This document shows positions 1-9,218 of a stretch of 64,000 nt of DNA, piece by piece. Source of the stretch: Mucilaginibacter sp. Bleaf8 (GTDB lineage: Bacteria; Bacteroidota; Bacteroidia; Sphingobacteriales; Sphingobacteriaceae); the NCBI RefSeq assembly GCF_018390515.1, contig NZ_JAHBBK010000001.1, forward strand, positions 496,001-560,000. Reading direction: 5' to 3'. The translations under genes were made by a program, and so were the position numbers. The notes beneath the pieces were generated by a model. It did no database searches. It was not told the origin of the DNA and saw nothing but the letters and a program-made list of their open reading frames with translations. Every line of letters starts with the position of its first letter. Within the stretch, counting starts at the first letter, position 1.

Positions 1-441
1 GCACGCGTACCCCTGGATTCTATTCACATACGAGACATCACATTTGGCAATGACACTCATAAAATCATTGTAGCATATTATAACGATCCGAAAGATATAG
101 CCAACCAGTACCGTTATGTAATGCGCATTAACGGTGTACTAAGCAGAAGCATTTATGCTGATGATGACCGACTAACCAATGGTAACGCTATTCAGGAAAA
201 CCTGTACCCGCAAAACGACGACAATGATTTTTTAGACATTAATCCGGGTGATCAGATTGAAGTGGAGATGCAGTGCATTGACAAGGATGTTTTCAAATAT
301 TGGTATACTTTACGCCAGCAATACCGCGGTGGCCCCGGCGGCGGTACAGCACCGGGCAATCCGCCATCCAACATCAGCAACCATGCTTTGGGTTATTTTA
401 GTGCACATACAACGCAAACCAAAAAGATCATAGCTAAATAA
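1..441 (+). CDS. DUF4249 family protein, C-terminal part (5' end outside window)
   Basis: The reading frame is open from the first base and ends at the TAA at 439-441, giving the last 146 residues. The tail carries GNPPSNISNHALGYFSAHT, the kind of ending I know from DUF4249 proteins of Bacteroidota. Such proteins are usually predicted lipoproteins encoded beside TonB-dependent receptors with a carboxypeptidase-like domain, and their function is unknown. The partner receptor would lie upstream, outside the window. An internal ATG at 121 is not the start because the homologous sequence continues upstream of it. No terminator-like hairpin is visible in the 100 bases after the stop. Family call fairly sure; function unknown. 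Confidence 0.75.
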   Translation, partial: ARVPLDSIHIRDITFGNDTHKIIVAYYNDPKDIANQYRYVMRINGVLSRSIYADDDRLTNGNAIQENLYPQNDDNDFLDINPGDQIEVEMQCIDKDVFKYWYTLRQQYRGGPGGGTAPGNPPSNISNHALGYFSAHTTQTKKIIAK

Positions 442-493
442 GCTACTTAGTGTCACGATTACAATTATGTTTTCATGAACGCTGTATTTAGGG

Positions 494-501
494 TACTTTT
501 G
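494..501 (+). promoter_or_regulatory. Bacteroidota -7 box before the MFS gene
   Basis: TACTTTTG matches the Bacteroidota -7 consensus TAnnTTTG and lies 43 bases before the ATG at 545. A good -33 TTTG is not evident at the expected distance (an ATGTTTTC stretch is nearby), so support is partial. Confidence 0.4.
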
Positions 502-544
502 CGCCACATCACATATACTGCTATACAGTATCAAATCGGCGCTT

Positions 545-1702
545 ATGATCGAACAAAAGACTACACTACCCTATTCAAGAAATATTCTGCGTATAGCGGT
601 GGGTGCCATATTTTTCTTACCCGGATTGATATTTGCCAGCTGGGCATCACGTATAGCTACCATTCAGCAAAACCTGAAACTTACTGACGCGGGCCTCGGT
701 GGCCTACTTTTTTGTATACCTGTAGGTTTGATGCTGTCCTTAAGTGTTGCAGGCTGGCTGGTAAACCGGATCGGTAGCCGCAGGCTTTCCATGTTTTCGC
801 TGATATTATACTCCGTAGCCCTGATCGGCCTTGGCGCAGCGCCTAACTTGCCTATACTCATTGCCTGCTTGCTATGTTACGGTTTTGCCAGCAACCTGGC
901 TAATATTGCAGTGAACACACAAGCAGTTGCCATCGAAAAATTGTATGATACGCCCATTATGGCTTCTTTCCACGGCCTGTGGAGCCTGGCCGGCTTTGCA
1001 GGTGCCGGTATCGGAACGTTTATGATAGGCAATGATATTGTTCCTTTTTACCACTTTAGCCTGGTTGCTGTACTGGTAATTATCGGACTGCTTGTTAGCT
1101 GGCGGTTTTTATTGGATGACCAGTCGCCTGCCAAAAGCGGACCGGCGTTTGTACTGCCTGACCGGGCTTTGATTAAGCTGGGCATCATATCATTCTGCTC
1201 ATTGATTTGTGAAGGTGCAATGTTTGATTGGAGCGTGATTTATTTCAAAAAAGTGGTACATGCACATAATGCCTGGATTGCTGCCGGATATACCTGCGCC
1301 ATGGGTGCAATGGCTTTGGGCCGCTTTATTGCCGACAGCTTTGCTGCCAGCTACGGTATTAAAAAAACCTTACAGGTAAGCGGTATACTAACGGCAATGG
1401 GTATGCTGATAGCAATTTTATTTCCATCATTAATTGTAGCCATGTTTGGCTTTGTGTTGGTTGGAGCTGGTGTTTCTTCTGTAGTACCTATGGTTTACAG
1501 TGAGGCCGGTCGGTCAAAAACCATGTCGCCGGGTATGGCATTAGCAGCGGTGGCCACCATTGGCTTTGTCGGCTTTTTAGTTGGGCCACCGGTAATTGGC
1601 TTTTTATCGCAAGCGTTTAACCTGCGTATTGCACTTTTGCTGGTTGTTGGTATGGGCGTTTGCGTTACCTTACTCTCAACCAGAGCCCGCATTAACTCTT
1701 AG
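545..1702 (+). CDS. MFS transporter, YbjJ-like
   Basis: The 385-residue product is almost entirely hydrophobic and has the length and spacing of a 12-helix major facilitator superfamily carrier. The segment LPGLIFASWASRIATIQ near residues 25-41, followed by GWLVNRIGSRRLS around residue 75, resembles the YbjJ-type subgroup, where a conserved SR...IQ element sits in helix 1 and a basic loop follows helix 2. Substrate is not predictable. The ATG at 545 is used because the hydrophobic first helix follows directly. Its stop codon overlaps the stop codon of the small gene on the other strand, so the two genes converge with no room for a terminator between them. Confidence 0.8.
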   Translation: MIEQKTTLPYSRNILRIAVGAIFFLPGLIFASWASRIATIQQNLKLTDAGLGGLLFCIPVGLMLSLSVAGWLVNRIGSRRLSMFSLILYSVALIGLGAAPNLPILIACLLCYGFASNLANIAVNTQAVAIEKLYDTPIMASFHGLWSLAGFAGAGIGTFMIGNDIVPFYHFSLVAVLVIIGLLVSWRFLLDDQSPAKSGPAFVLPDRALIKLGIISFCSLICEGAMFDWSVIYFKKVVHAHNAWIAAGYTCAMGAMALGRFIADSFAASYGIKKTLQVSGILTAMGMLIAILFPSLIVAMFGFVLVGAGVSSVVPMVYSEAGRSKTMSPGMALAAVATIGFVGFLVGPPVIGFLSQAFNLRIALLLVVGMGVCVTLLSTRARINS

Positions 1703-1977
1703 TCGTTGCGGGCAGTGTTCAAATCTGCGTCGGTTGGATTGAGGATGTATTCGTTATGCTCATGACCATTTTGCAAAACGAACTTCAAGCGCTCTTTTGG
1801 AACGGTAATATCTAATGACATTGCAGCAATAACCTCTGGTAAATTCTCAAGCACACTGGTTACCCGTGTATCATCCGACAATTCAATTAAAATATCCTCT
1901 CCTATAGCGCTGATATTCCAATTTTTAATTTGTGCGCTACTTAGTAAATCGATCCATTTTTGTTGATAAGCATTCAT
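1699..1977 (-). CDS. Hypothetical small protein (92 aa)
   Basis: A 92-residue soluble, acidic protein with no signal peptide, membrane helix or motif that I recognise. It begins MNAYQQKWIDLLSSAQIKN and contains a patterned stretch (ILIELSDDTRVTSVLENLPEVIAAMSLDI) that could form an alpha/beta fold. The ATG at 1977 is the first available start. The stop codon shares two bases with that of the MFS gene on the other strand. It is transcribed away from the epimerase gene, with a hairpin between the two. It is probably real because the coding composition resembles its neighbours and the antisense alternative is absent. Function unknown. Confidence 0.6.
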   Translation of the reverse strand: MNAYQQKWIDLLSSAQIKNWNISAIGEDILIELSDDTRVTSVLENLPEVIAAMSLDITVPKERLKFVLQNGHEHNEYILNPTDADLNTARND

Positions 1978-2066
1978 GCTATTAAAAAGGCGTAATCTAG
2001 CAAAAGGTTTTTAATTGCTTTGCCAAATGTATACCGGCCAATAATTGTCAACCTATTTAATAATAG

Positions 2067-2098
2067 AAAAGGCCGGCTCCATGAGGAACCGGCCTTTT
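2067..2098 (-). terminator. Intrinsic terminator of the aldose epimerase gene
   Basis: Inverted repeat AAAAGGCCGGCTCC / GGAACCGGCCTTTT with a 4-base loop lies about 25 bases after the stop of the minus-strand epimerase gene. The GC-rich stem plus a U-run on the minus strand fits a rho-independent terminator. Confidence 0.8.
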
Positions 2099-2121
2099 CG
2101 ATGAAATATTTAAAAATTTCT

Positions 2122-3303
2122 TTATTTAACCGAGAACTTATAAATGGTTGTTGTTTTGTAAGTCTGGCCCGGCTTTAACTCGGTAGTCGGGAAAGACGGC
2201 TTGTTCGGTGAATCCGGAAAATGCTGGGTTTCCAGGCAGAACGCAGTGCGTTTATCATCCTTAACGCCGCCTTTGAATTTGTTATCACCTTTCATAAAAT
2301 TGCCCGAATAAAACTGTACGCCTGGCTCATCAGTGAATACTTCCATAACAATACCGCTCATGTTGCCCTGTACATTAATTACCGGTGTTTGCAGCGTGTG
2401 CTTGTTCAAAACAAAGTTATGGTCATAACCCTTGCCGCTTTTCAATTGCAGGTCGCCTTCTTCAATACGTGAACCAATTTCGGTAGGTTTTCTGAAATCA
2501 AATGGTGTATTTTCAACCGGAGCAATTTTACCGGTAGGAATTAACTTGTCATCTACCGGTGTATAGCTATCGGCATCAATCTTCAATACATGCTTCAAGA
2601 TATCACCCGATCCGCAACCATTTAAATTAAAGTAGGCGTGGTTGGTTAAATTTAATACGGTGTTTTTATCGGTAGTTGCTTCGTAATCTATTTTTACTGA
2701 GTTATCATCACCCAGTGTATAAAGTACTTTCACATTCAATTTGCCCGGAAAGCCCTGCTCACCATCTTCTGACACACAGTTAAGTTGCAGCGTATGGTCA
2801 TCAACCTGTTTGGCATCCCATACTTTTACATCAAACCCTTCTTTACCGCCGTGTAAGGTATTGGGGCCGTCGTTTGCCGCCAGTTTATACTCTTTACCGT
2901 CTAACGTAAATTTAGCATTGCCAATACGGTTGCCGTAACGGCCTATCAAGGCATTGTAGTAGTTGCTTTTACCTGCTTCAAAACCATCAACACTGTCAAA
3001 ACCACCAACAACGTCGGTCATTTTACCTTTACTATCCGGCACTAAAATGCTCACAAAGCGGCCGCCAAAGTTGGTAATGGCAACTTGTACGCCTTTGGTA
3101 TTTTTAAGTACAAATAATTTGGTTTGTTTCCCGTCAACGGTTTTTTCAAAATTTGCTGCAGGTGGTATGGTAACCTGCCCATTTGCAGTACTGTCTGTCA
3201 TGCTGGTGTTTGTTTTGTTGGTAGATTGATTGCAGGCTGTAACTGATAACATGCCGGCTGCAAGCATAGCTGCGTAAAAGGTTTTGCTGGTTATATTTTT
3301 CAT
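2122..3303 (-). CDS. galM: Aldose 1-epimerase (galactose mutarotase), lipoprotein form
   Basis: The 393-residue protein has a lipoprotein signal peptide (MKNITSKTFYAAMLAAGMLSVTAC, lipid-modified Cys 24). A mutarotase beta-sandwich follows. Family motifs seen in order are RYGNRIGNAKF, the histidine motif PNTLHGG near residue 150, LTNHAYFNLNG near residue 220, GYDHNFVL, and the C-terminal glutamate motif FCLETQHFPDSPN. Mutarotases use His and Glu as acid and base to interconvert alpha- and beta-anomers of galactose or glucose. The Cys leader places this one in the envelope, where it could act on sugars released from polysaccharides. It is monocistronic with its own terminator. Function confident; periplasmic placement is inferred from the leader. 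Confidence 0.9.
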   Translation of the reverse strand: MKNITSKTFYAAMLAAGMLSVTACNQSTNKTNTSMTDSTANGQVTIPPAANFEKTVDGKQTKLFVLKNTKGVQVAITNFGGRFVSILVPDSKGKMTDVVGGFDSVDGFEAGKSNYYNALIGRYGNRIGNAKFTLDGKEYKLAANDGPNTLHGGKEGFDVKVWDAKQVDDHTLQLNCVSEDGEQGFPGKLNVKVLYTLGDDNSVKIDYEATTDKNTVLNLTNHAYFNLNGCGSGDILKHVLKIDADSYTPVDDKLIPTGKIAPVENTPFDFRKPTEIGSRIEEGDLQLKSGKGYDHNFVLNKHTLQTPVINVQGNMSGIVMEVFTDEPGVQFYSGNFMKGDNKFKGGVKDDKRTAFCLETQHFPDSPNKPSFPTTELKPGQTYKTTTIYKFSVK

Positions 3304-3658
3304 AATGGTTATTGGTTCTGTGATATGTACACGCGGTGGCTAAAATGTGTAAAATAACTAACTAATACAAGCAATAAAGTAAGCCCAGAATTTATTCAAG
3401 CTCATAAGATATACGAGCGGAGTTTTCTTAAGCTGAATAAGTTCTTTAGTCTTGTTAGTAAAGATGCCTAACGCCAAAAAGTTTGCTAAACAAACAACAA
3501 TGTTACAGGCAAGCTGTTAGGTACATGGTTAATTAAACTTTGGTATAGATATTATTTACCCCCTGTGTTTTTACAAAGCGCTTACAAACGGGCAGGCATA
3601 AGTTTTAAGTAATGTACCCATTAGTAAATTTTATGCTGTAATTTTACCCGCTCAATTA
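3304..3658. promoter_or_regulatory. Divergent intergenic region between epimerase and Mla operon
   Basis: This 355-base AT-rich stretch holds the start regions of two divergent units. No open frame of note and no RNA fold is recognisable. TAATTTTA at 3629-3636 is one mismatch away from the -7 consensus TAnnTTTG and is the best, weak, candidate for the plus-strand operon. No clear box was found for the minus strand. Confidence 0.35.
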
Positions 3659-4468
3659 ATGGATACAAAAAATAGCACATCAGTTCTGGCAGCGAATGCC
3701 AAACCGCCTGCCTCCAGGCGATTTGCCAAATTTTTTACAGACGTTTATGATGTCTACCGCTTCATAGTTCGTTTTTTTAAAGAGGCATTCGTTCCGCCAT
3801 ATGAATTCAAAGAACTGATTAAGCAATGTTATGAAATTGGGGTTCGCTCCTTTCTGCTAATTAGTGTTACCGGCTTTATTGTTGGTTTAATTTTTACTAA
3901 GCAATCGCGCCCATCGTTACTCCAGTTCGGGGCTACATCATGGATACCATCCCTGGTGTCGATCGCAATTATGCGTGCATTGGCGCCGCTGGTTACAGCA
4001 TTGATCAGTGCCGGCCGTGTGGGCTCAAGCATCGGTGCCGAAATTGGTTCCATGCGCGTAACGGAGCAGATTGATGCTATGGAAGTTTCCGGCACCAAGC
4101 CGTTCAATTACCTGGTATGTGTACGCGTGCTGGCTACCACCATCACCATACCAATTTTGGCTATATATAATGGTTTAGTTGCCATGCTGGGCGGCTACCT
4201 CAATGTAGCTGTAAACGAGGGCACGAGTTTCAGCACTTATGTGCAGCAATTTTTCCAGCCCTTAGGGTTTATCGACTTTGAATCATCTATAATCAAATCC
4301 ATGGTATTTGGTTTTACCATCGGAATTGTAGGCTCTTATAAAGGTTGGAATTCATCAAGCGGTACAGCTGGTGTAGGTAAAGCCGCAAACTCTGCGGTGG
4401 TTACGGCTATGTTCCTGGTATTTATAGAAGAAGTAATTATTGTACAGATAACCGGCTGGTTCCGTTAG
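3659..4468 (+). CDS. MlaE-type ABC transporter permease
   Basis: The 269-residue protein has an N-terminal amphipathic segment and about five membrane helices. It carries the family signature EIGSMRVTEQIDAMEVSG near residues 127-145, the EQIDAM element typical of MlaE/YrbE permeases. In the Mla pathway this subunit forms the inner-membrane channel that moves phospholipids between the inner membrane and an MCE protein. The next two genes encode the matching ATPase and MCE subunits (gaps of 10 and 2 bases), so this is a three-gene operon. MlaB and MlaC homologues are absent here, which I know to be usual in this phylum. Direction of lipid transport cannot be deduced. Confidence 0.9.
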   Translation: MDTKNSTSVLAANAKPPASRRFAKFFTDVYDVYRFIVRFFKEAFVPPYEFKELIKQCYEIGVRSFLLISVTGFIVGLIFTKQSRPSLLQFGATSWIPSLVSIAIMRALAPLVTALISAGRVGSSIGAEIGSMRVTEQIDAMEVSGTKPFNYLVCVRVLATTITIPILAIYNGLVAMLGGYLNVAVNEGTSFSTYVQQFFQPLGFIDFESSIIKSMVFGFTIGIVGSYKGWNSSSGTAGVGKAANSAVVTAMFLVFIEEVIIVQITGWFR

Positions 4469-4478
4469 TTTTTAATTT

Positions 4479-5252
4479 ATGGAGCAAAACAAACACGAAA
4501 TAGATTACAGCGAAAAGGTTATCAGTATCAAGGGCCTCGAAAAGTCGTTTGGTGATTACCATGTATTACGTGGTATTGACCTTGACTTGTACAAAGGCGA
4601 AAACCTGGTGGTACTAGGCCGGTCAGGTACAGGTAAATCTGTATTGATAAAAATCATATCCGGCCTGCTCAAAGCCGATCGTGGCGACGTAAATGTGCTG
4701 GGCCAGGATGTAGTTAATATAACTACAGAAGACTTACAGGAACTGCGTAGACGCATAGGGTTTTCTTTCCAGAACAGCGCCCTATACGATAGTATGACGG
4801 TACGTAAAAACCTCGAGTTTCCACTGGTGCGTAACCGCAAAAACCTGCGCCGCAAAGAAATAGACGAAATGGTTGAACGTGTGCTTGATGCCGTTGGTTT
4901 AAAGCAAACTATTAACCAAATGCCAGCTGAGTTATCAGGAGGGCAACGCAAGCGTATTGGTATTGCCCGTACCTTGATATTGCGTCCGGAAATCATGCTT
5001 TATGATGAACCAACCGCCGGATTAGATCCCATCACATGTATTGAAATAAACAATCTGATCAACCGTGTTCAGGAAAATTTCAATACATCGTCCATCATTA
5101 TCACGCACGATCTTACCTGCGCCAAAGCAACCGGCGACCGCGTAGCCATGCTGCTCGACGGGCAGTTTCAGCGTCAGGGAAAATTTGATGAAGTTTTTGC
5201 TACCGATGATGAGCGGGTTAAACAATTTTACAACTACAACTTTATACAGTAA
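4479..5252 (+). CDS. MlaF-type ABC transporter ATPase
   Basis: A 257-residue nucleotide-binding subunit that powers the MlaE-type permease. Visible elements are Walker A GRSGTGKS (residues 47-54), the Q-loop at FSFQNS (about 96-100), the signature LSGGQRKR (152-159), Walker B with catalytic Glu in IMLYDE (172-177), and the switch His 210 in IIITHD. GRSGTGKSVLIK is the variant typical of Mla ATPases. Ten bases separate it from the permease gene and two from the MCE gene, which indicates one transcript. Length is normal and all catalytic residues are present. Confidence 0.93.
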   Translation: MEQNKHEIDYSEKVISIKGLEKSFGDYHVLRGIDLDLYKGENLVVLGRSGTGKSVLIKIISGLLKADRGDVNVLGQDVVNITTEDLQELRRRIGFSFQNSALYDSMTVRKNLEFPLVRNRKNLRRKEIDEMVERVLDAVGLKQTINQMPAELSGGQRKRIGIARTLILRPEIMLYDEPTAGLDPITCIEINNLINRVQENFNTSSIIITHDLTCAKATGDRVAMLLDGQFQRQGKFDEVFATDDERVKQFYNYNFIQ

Positions 5253-5254
5253 TA

Positions 5255-6250
5255 ATGGATTCAGGAGAAAATAAACGTGCATTGTGGGTGGGCCTTTTTA
5301 TCAGTATCGGCCTTGTCATATTAATTATAGGCATATTCACTTTAGGCAACCAGCAAAAAAGTTTTGTGAAAGGCCTGCATCTTAAAGCCCGTTTCACTAA
5401 TGTATCGGGTTTAATTAAAGGAAATAACGTGTGGTTTTCGGGCGTTAAAGTGGGTACCATTAAAAACATCACATTCACCGGTATCAATCAGGTTGATGTA
5501 GAGTTCAATATCGATCAAAGCATTCAACAGTACGTACACCGTAATGCATTGGCAACTATTGGCTCGGAAGGCTTTATCGGTAATAAAACAATTAACATCG
5601 AAGGCGGCACGCCCGATGCACCGGTTGTGCAGAATGGCGATTCTTTAAGTACACGTGGCATATTATCAACTGATGATATTATGAAAACACTGCAAAAGAA
5701 TAATGAGAACCTATTGTCCATCACCAGCGATTTTAAAGTACTGAGCAAAAATATGGTTGAGGGCAAAGGCTTAGCCGGCGCATTGCTTGCCGATTCAAGC
5801 CTGGCTATGCGTTTCAGAGCTGTTGTTGCAAACCTGCAAACTACTACCGCCAGCACAAACCAAATGGCTATCGAATTAAACCGTTTCGGTCGTAAAATGA
5901 ATACCAAAGGCGGCCTGGCCGACAAGATGCTGACCGATACTGCAGTGTTTGCCAAATTGCAACAATCAGCCAACCAATTGCAGGAGGCTACAGCCAAAGC
6001 CGGCGTTTTAACAGATAACCTGAACCGTGCCAGTGGTAAATTAAATACTACCGACAACGCAATTGGTGTGTTGCTAAATGACCAACCTACCGCAAATCAA
6101 TTGAAAAGCACACTTGACTATCTAAATCAAAGTTCAATCAAGTTGAATGATGATCTCGAGGCTGCTCAACATAATTTCTTATTGCGCGGATTTTTCAAGA
6201 AGCGTAAAAAAGAACAGAAAAAAGCGCAAGAGGCAACTAACAAAAATTAA
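5255..6250 (+). CDS. MlaD family (MCE domain) lipid-transport protein
   Basis: The 331-residue protein has one N-terminal membrane helix (about residues 9-29) and an MCE domain around residues 38-115 (LKARFTNVSGLIKGNNVWFSG onwards). A long, mostly helical region rich in Q, N and L follows, and the protein ends in a Lys-rich tail. MCE proteins form ring-shaped periplasmic lipid carriers anchored to the inner membrane, and the helical tail may build a tunnel towards the outer membrane. It is the last gene of the Mla-type operon, with a strong terminator after it. The ATG at 5255 follows the ATPase stop by 2 bases. Function confident at family level. Confidence 0.9.
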   Translation: MDSGENKRALWVGLFISIGLVILIIGIFTLGNQQKSFVKGLHLKARFTNVSGLIKGNNVWFSGVKVGTIKNITFTGINQVDVEFNIDQSIQQYVHRNALATIGSEGFIGNKTINIEGGTPDAPVVQNGDSLSTRGILSTDDIMKTLQKNNENLLSITSDFKVLSKNMVEGKGLAGALLADSSLAMRFRAVVANLQTTTASTNQMAIELNRFGRKMNTKGGLADKMLTDTAVFAKLQQSANQLQEATAKAGVLTDNLNRASGKLNTTDNAIGVLLNDQPTANQLKSTLDYLNQSSIKLNDDLEAAQHNFLLRGFFKKRKKEQKKAQEATNKN

Positions 6251-6258
6251 GCTTAACA

Positions 6259-6297
6259 AAAAAAGGCCGGACTCATTCACTTGATCCGGCCTTTTTT
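6259..6297 (+). terminator. Terminator of the Mla-type operon
   Basis: Stem AAAAAAGGCCGGA / TCCGGCCTTTTTT with a 13-base loop lies a few bases after the MCE gene stop, with a T-run on the plus strand. Confidence 0.85.
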
Positions 6298-6314
6298 ATA
6301 TTCCCTTAGTCTGT

Positions 6315-7082
6315 ATGGTTATTGATTTTAGCGGCAAGAATGTACTGATTACCGGCGGATCGCGTGGCATAGGCAAAGCTTGCGCAAAGCTGTTTGCATC
6401 GCTAAATGCTACGGTAATTATAACCTACAAGAGTAATAAGGTTGAGGCTGAGCAAACACTATCCGAATTAGGTACACAAAACCAGCATAGCGCATGGCAG
6501 TTAGATCAGTCGAATGCTGCAGCTATAGAGCTATTTTATAAGGAACTGCTTCAAAAGTATTCCTGCTTGGATGTACTGATTAATAATGCAGGCGTTTTCG
6601 TGGATCATAAAATTGCAGAAGTAAGCTACGCCGACTGGCAACAAAGCTGGAACGAAACAATCGGCACGAATCTTACAGGCGTAGCTAATATGTGCTACTT
6701 TGCATCAAAGCAAATGATTGCACAAGGTGGAGGCAAAATAATCAACGTATCCTCACGCGGCGCATTTCGCGGCGAGCCCGACGCCCCTGCCTATGGCGCA
6801 AGCAAGGCCGGCTTAAATGCCATGAGTCAATCATTGGCATTAGCATTAGCGCCGCACAACATCAGCGTTCATATCATAGCTCCGGGCTTTGTACAAACCG
6901 ACATGACCGCTGACCTATTGAACAGCCCTGCAGGTGAAGCCATAAAATCACAAAGCCCCTTCAACCGCGTAGCCGAACCTGAAGAGCTGGCCCGACTGGC
7001 GGTGGTATATGCCTCATCAGGATTCGAATTTACCAGCGGTGGTATTATCGATTTGAACGGTGCATCCTATCTCAGAAGCTAA
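6315..7082 (+). CDS. Short-chain dehydrogenase/reductase (FabG-like)
   Basis: A 255-residue classical SDR. It shows the dinucleotide-binding TGGSRGIG (residues 13-20), NNAG (90-93), catalytic Ser at 146-147, and Tyr 160 with Lys 164 in YGASK, so the catalytic tetrad is intact. The C-terminal IDLNGASY is usual for FabG-type enzymes. It probably reduces a carbonyl or oxidises an alcohol with NAD(P)(H) in the cytoplasm. The substrate cannot be named, and a role in fatty-acid synthesis is not implied by its surroundings. The start lies 18 bases after the preceding terminator, so its promoter must overlap that region. The stop codon abuts that of recQ, which runs the other way. Confidence 0.85.
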   Translation: MVIDFSGKNVLITGGSRGIGKACAKLFASLNATVIITYKSNKVEAEQTLSELGTQNQHSAWQLDQSNAAAIELFYKELLQKYSCLDVLINNAGVFVDHKIAEVSYADWQQSWNETIGTNLTGVANMCYFASKQMIAQGGGKIINVSSRGAFRGEPDAPAYGASKAGLNAMSQSLALALAPHNISVHIIAPGFVQTDMTADLLNSPAGEAIKSQSPFNRVAEPEELARLAVVYASSGFEFTSGGIIDLNGASYLRS

Positions 7083-8975
7083 TCACACGTAAAACTTGTC
7101 GCCACTGGTTTTTATACGACCGCTATCCAGCAACATCCTGATTACAGTAAGGCGTTCTGATTTTTGGCCATGCTTTAGTGAAGTAACTAACTGATCAAGA
7201 CTAACCGGTTCCTGGTTCAGCAACTCCATAATTTCTTCCGCTATGTTTTCATTCAGTTGAGCCGCATTTTTTTGACGCTTTTCCTGTAAACATACATCGC
7301 ATACACCGCATTTAGGTGCGCCTGTTTCACCAAAGTAAGCTAACAGCATCTGGCTGCGGCATTGTTGCTGGCAGGCATACGTTAGCATGGCTTCCATCTT
7401 TTGCTGGTATACCGACTTACGGTTTTCCAGATAGCGTTTATCCAGTATCAGGTGATCGGATGTTACACGAGCCTTTAGATAGGTAACCTGTGGTTTATCC
7501 GTTTGCGGCAAATAGCTTAATACACCAGCCTGTTGCAGTTGCTGTAAAGCATCGGTCACTTGTTGTACACTTAAATTGGTACGGCGTGCTAAATCAAATT
7601 CGCGCAGGCGCACATAGTTGTCAAACGCACCACCGTAAGATCGCAGTAGTGTTTTGATAAATGGATCCCAAGCTGCGTTTTGTATCTGGAACTTGTACAA
7701 ATCTTCATTATATACCTCAAAACGAAAACGCGATGGCAGGAATACACTTTCATTGAAAGCCAGGTGTTCTGCTTGTTCCAAAAACTTCAATGCATTTAGT
7801 GTTTTCAATGCGTCAAGCTTAAACCGGCTGCAAAAATCGGCCAGATCCAAATCAAAGCTTAACCCCTCGCCTGCTCCATATGCTAATTGAAAATAATTGG
7901 CCAGATAGTGGTAAGCCTGCTTTATTTCATCTACTGATGGAAAACTGGATTCAAATTTCTTTTCCTGCTTTAGTTTATCCGCTGCACTATATAATAAAAC
8001 CGCATAAGCCTTTTGTTCATCACGACCTGCACGACCAGCTTCCTGATAATAAGCTTCCAGGCTTTCGGGCACATCCTTATGAATTACAAAACGTACATCG
8101 GGTTTGTCTATGCCCATTCCAAATGCATTGGTGGCCACCATAATGCGGATATGATTACTTTTCCACTGCTCCTGCTTAGCCGAGCGTAAATCGCCGGTTA
8201 AACCGGCGTGATAATAGTCGGCTGCCATGTCATGGTCGGTAAAATACTTTGCTATATCGACCGTTTCTTTACGGCTGCGCACATAAACAATACCTGTTCC
8301 TTTAACGCCCCTTGCTATATCCAGCATTTTGCGCAGTTTGTTTTCTTCATGCTGTACCAGATAGCTGATATTGTGGCGCTCAAAACTCTGCTGGTAAACA
8401 TTTGGAGCTGTAAATAGTAGTTTTTGTTGTATGTCTTCCTTTACATCAGTTGTAGCTGTCGCCGTTAGGGCTAGTACAGGTACTTTAGGATGGAGTTCGC
8501 GCAAATCGGCAATGTGCAGGTAAGGCGGCCTGAAATCATACCCCCACTGCGATATACAATGCGCTTCATCAACCGCAATGAGATTTACCTTCATGTATTT
8601 GATTCGCTCGCGTACCAAATCTGATTGTAAACGCTCGGGCGAGAGATACAAGAACTTTACCGGCCCGTATATACAATTATCCAACGCAATATCCACTTCC
8701 CGTTTACCCATGCCAGATACGATAGCAATAGCCTGTATACCCTTGCTTTTCAAATTGTCTACCTGATCTTTCATCAGGGCAATTAATGGGGAAATGACTA
8801 AACAAATCCCTTCCATAGCCATTGCAGGCACTTGGTAGCATACCGACTTGCCCCCGCCAGTGGGTAGTAAGGCCAGTGTATCCCGTCCTTGCAGCACCGA
8901 TTCAATAATCTCCTGCTGCAAGGGCCGGAAAGCTTCGTGCTTCCAATAATGCTTAAGTATCTGCTGTATGGTCAT
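7083..8975 (-). CDS. recQ: ATP-dependent DNA helicase RecQ
   Basis: A 630-residue superfamily 2 helicase that unwinds DNA 3' to 5' in recombination and repair. Seen are the Q-motif region FRPLQQEII, Walker A TGGGKS (39-44), DEAH (136-139), the aromatic-rich loop ISQWGYDFRP, and helicase motif VI QEAGRAGRD. The zinc-binding cysteines of the RQC domain (CQQQCRS...CGVCDVC) and a winged-helix C-terminus follow. I see no separate HRDC domain after the winged helix. The ATG at 8975 is preferred over an in-frame ATG at 9020, because family alignment begins at MTIQQILKHYW. A shorter, second RecQ form is common in Bacteroidota, so the genome may hold another copy. Confidence 0.93.
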   Translation of the reverse strand: MTIQQILKHYWKHEAFRPLQQEIIESVLQGRDTLALLPTGGGKSVCYQVPAMAMEGICLVISPLIALMKDQVDNLKSKGIQAIAIVSGMGKREVDIALDNCIYGPVKFLYLSPERLQSDLVRERIKYMKVNLIAVDEAHCISQWGYDFRPPYLHIADLRELHPKVPVLALTATATTDVKEDIQQKLLFTAPNVYQQSFERHNISYLVQHEENKLRKMLDIARGVKGTGIVYVRSRKETVDIAKYFTDHDMAADYYHAGLTGDLRSAKQEQWKSNHIRIMVATNAFGMGIDKPDVRFVIHKDVPESLEAYYQEAGRAGRDEQKAYAVLLYSAADKLKQEKKFESSFPSVDEIKQAYHYLANYFQLAYGAGEGLSFDLDLADFCSRFKLDALKTLNALKFLEQAEHLAFNESVFLPSRFRFEVYNEDLYKFQIQNAAWDPFIKTLLRSYGGAFDNYVRLREFDLARRTNLSVQQVTDALQQLQQAGVLSYLPQTDKPQVTYLKARVTSDHLILDKRYLENRKSVYQQKMEAMLTYACQQQCRSQMLLAYFGETGAPKCGVCDVCLQEKRQKNAAQLNENIAEEIMELLNQEPVSLDQLVTSLKHGQKSERLTVIRMLLDSGRIKTSGDKFYV

Positions 8976-9172
8976 GTACGCGGTAACAATATTAATGTAT
9001 TTAAGCGCATTTAACAGCATATTGTTTAAATGACGTTGGTATATAACTGGTTTTTAGGGTAATATACAATCGTAACGTACGGATACTAAACTCTTGAAGC
9101 TAATTGTTAATTTTGCAGCTTGTGTAAATGTGTTTGAACTGGCTTACAAATTTCTGTTTCAGAAATATTAAG

Positions 9173-9180
9173 TATGTTTG
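9173..9180 (+). promoter_or_regulatory. Possible -7 box of the PASTA-mltG operon
   Basis: TATGTTTG matches TAnnTTTG and lies 38 bases before the ATG at 9219. The -33 region (CTGTTTC around 9154) is only a partial match. Another TAATTTTG lies at 9108-9115. Confidence 0.4.
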
Positions 9181-9218
9181 ATAGCTGATTGCCTTTTAAA
9201 ATTTGATTGCCCACACAG

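Noticed and set aside
4556-6057. Long minus-strand frames at 4556-4996 and 5524-6057
   Set aside because: They are antisense to the intact ATPase and MCE genes of the Mla-type operon and lack protein-like features.
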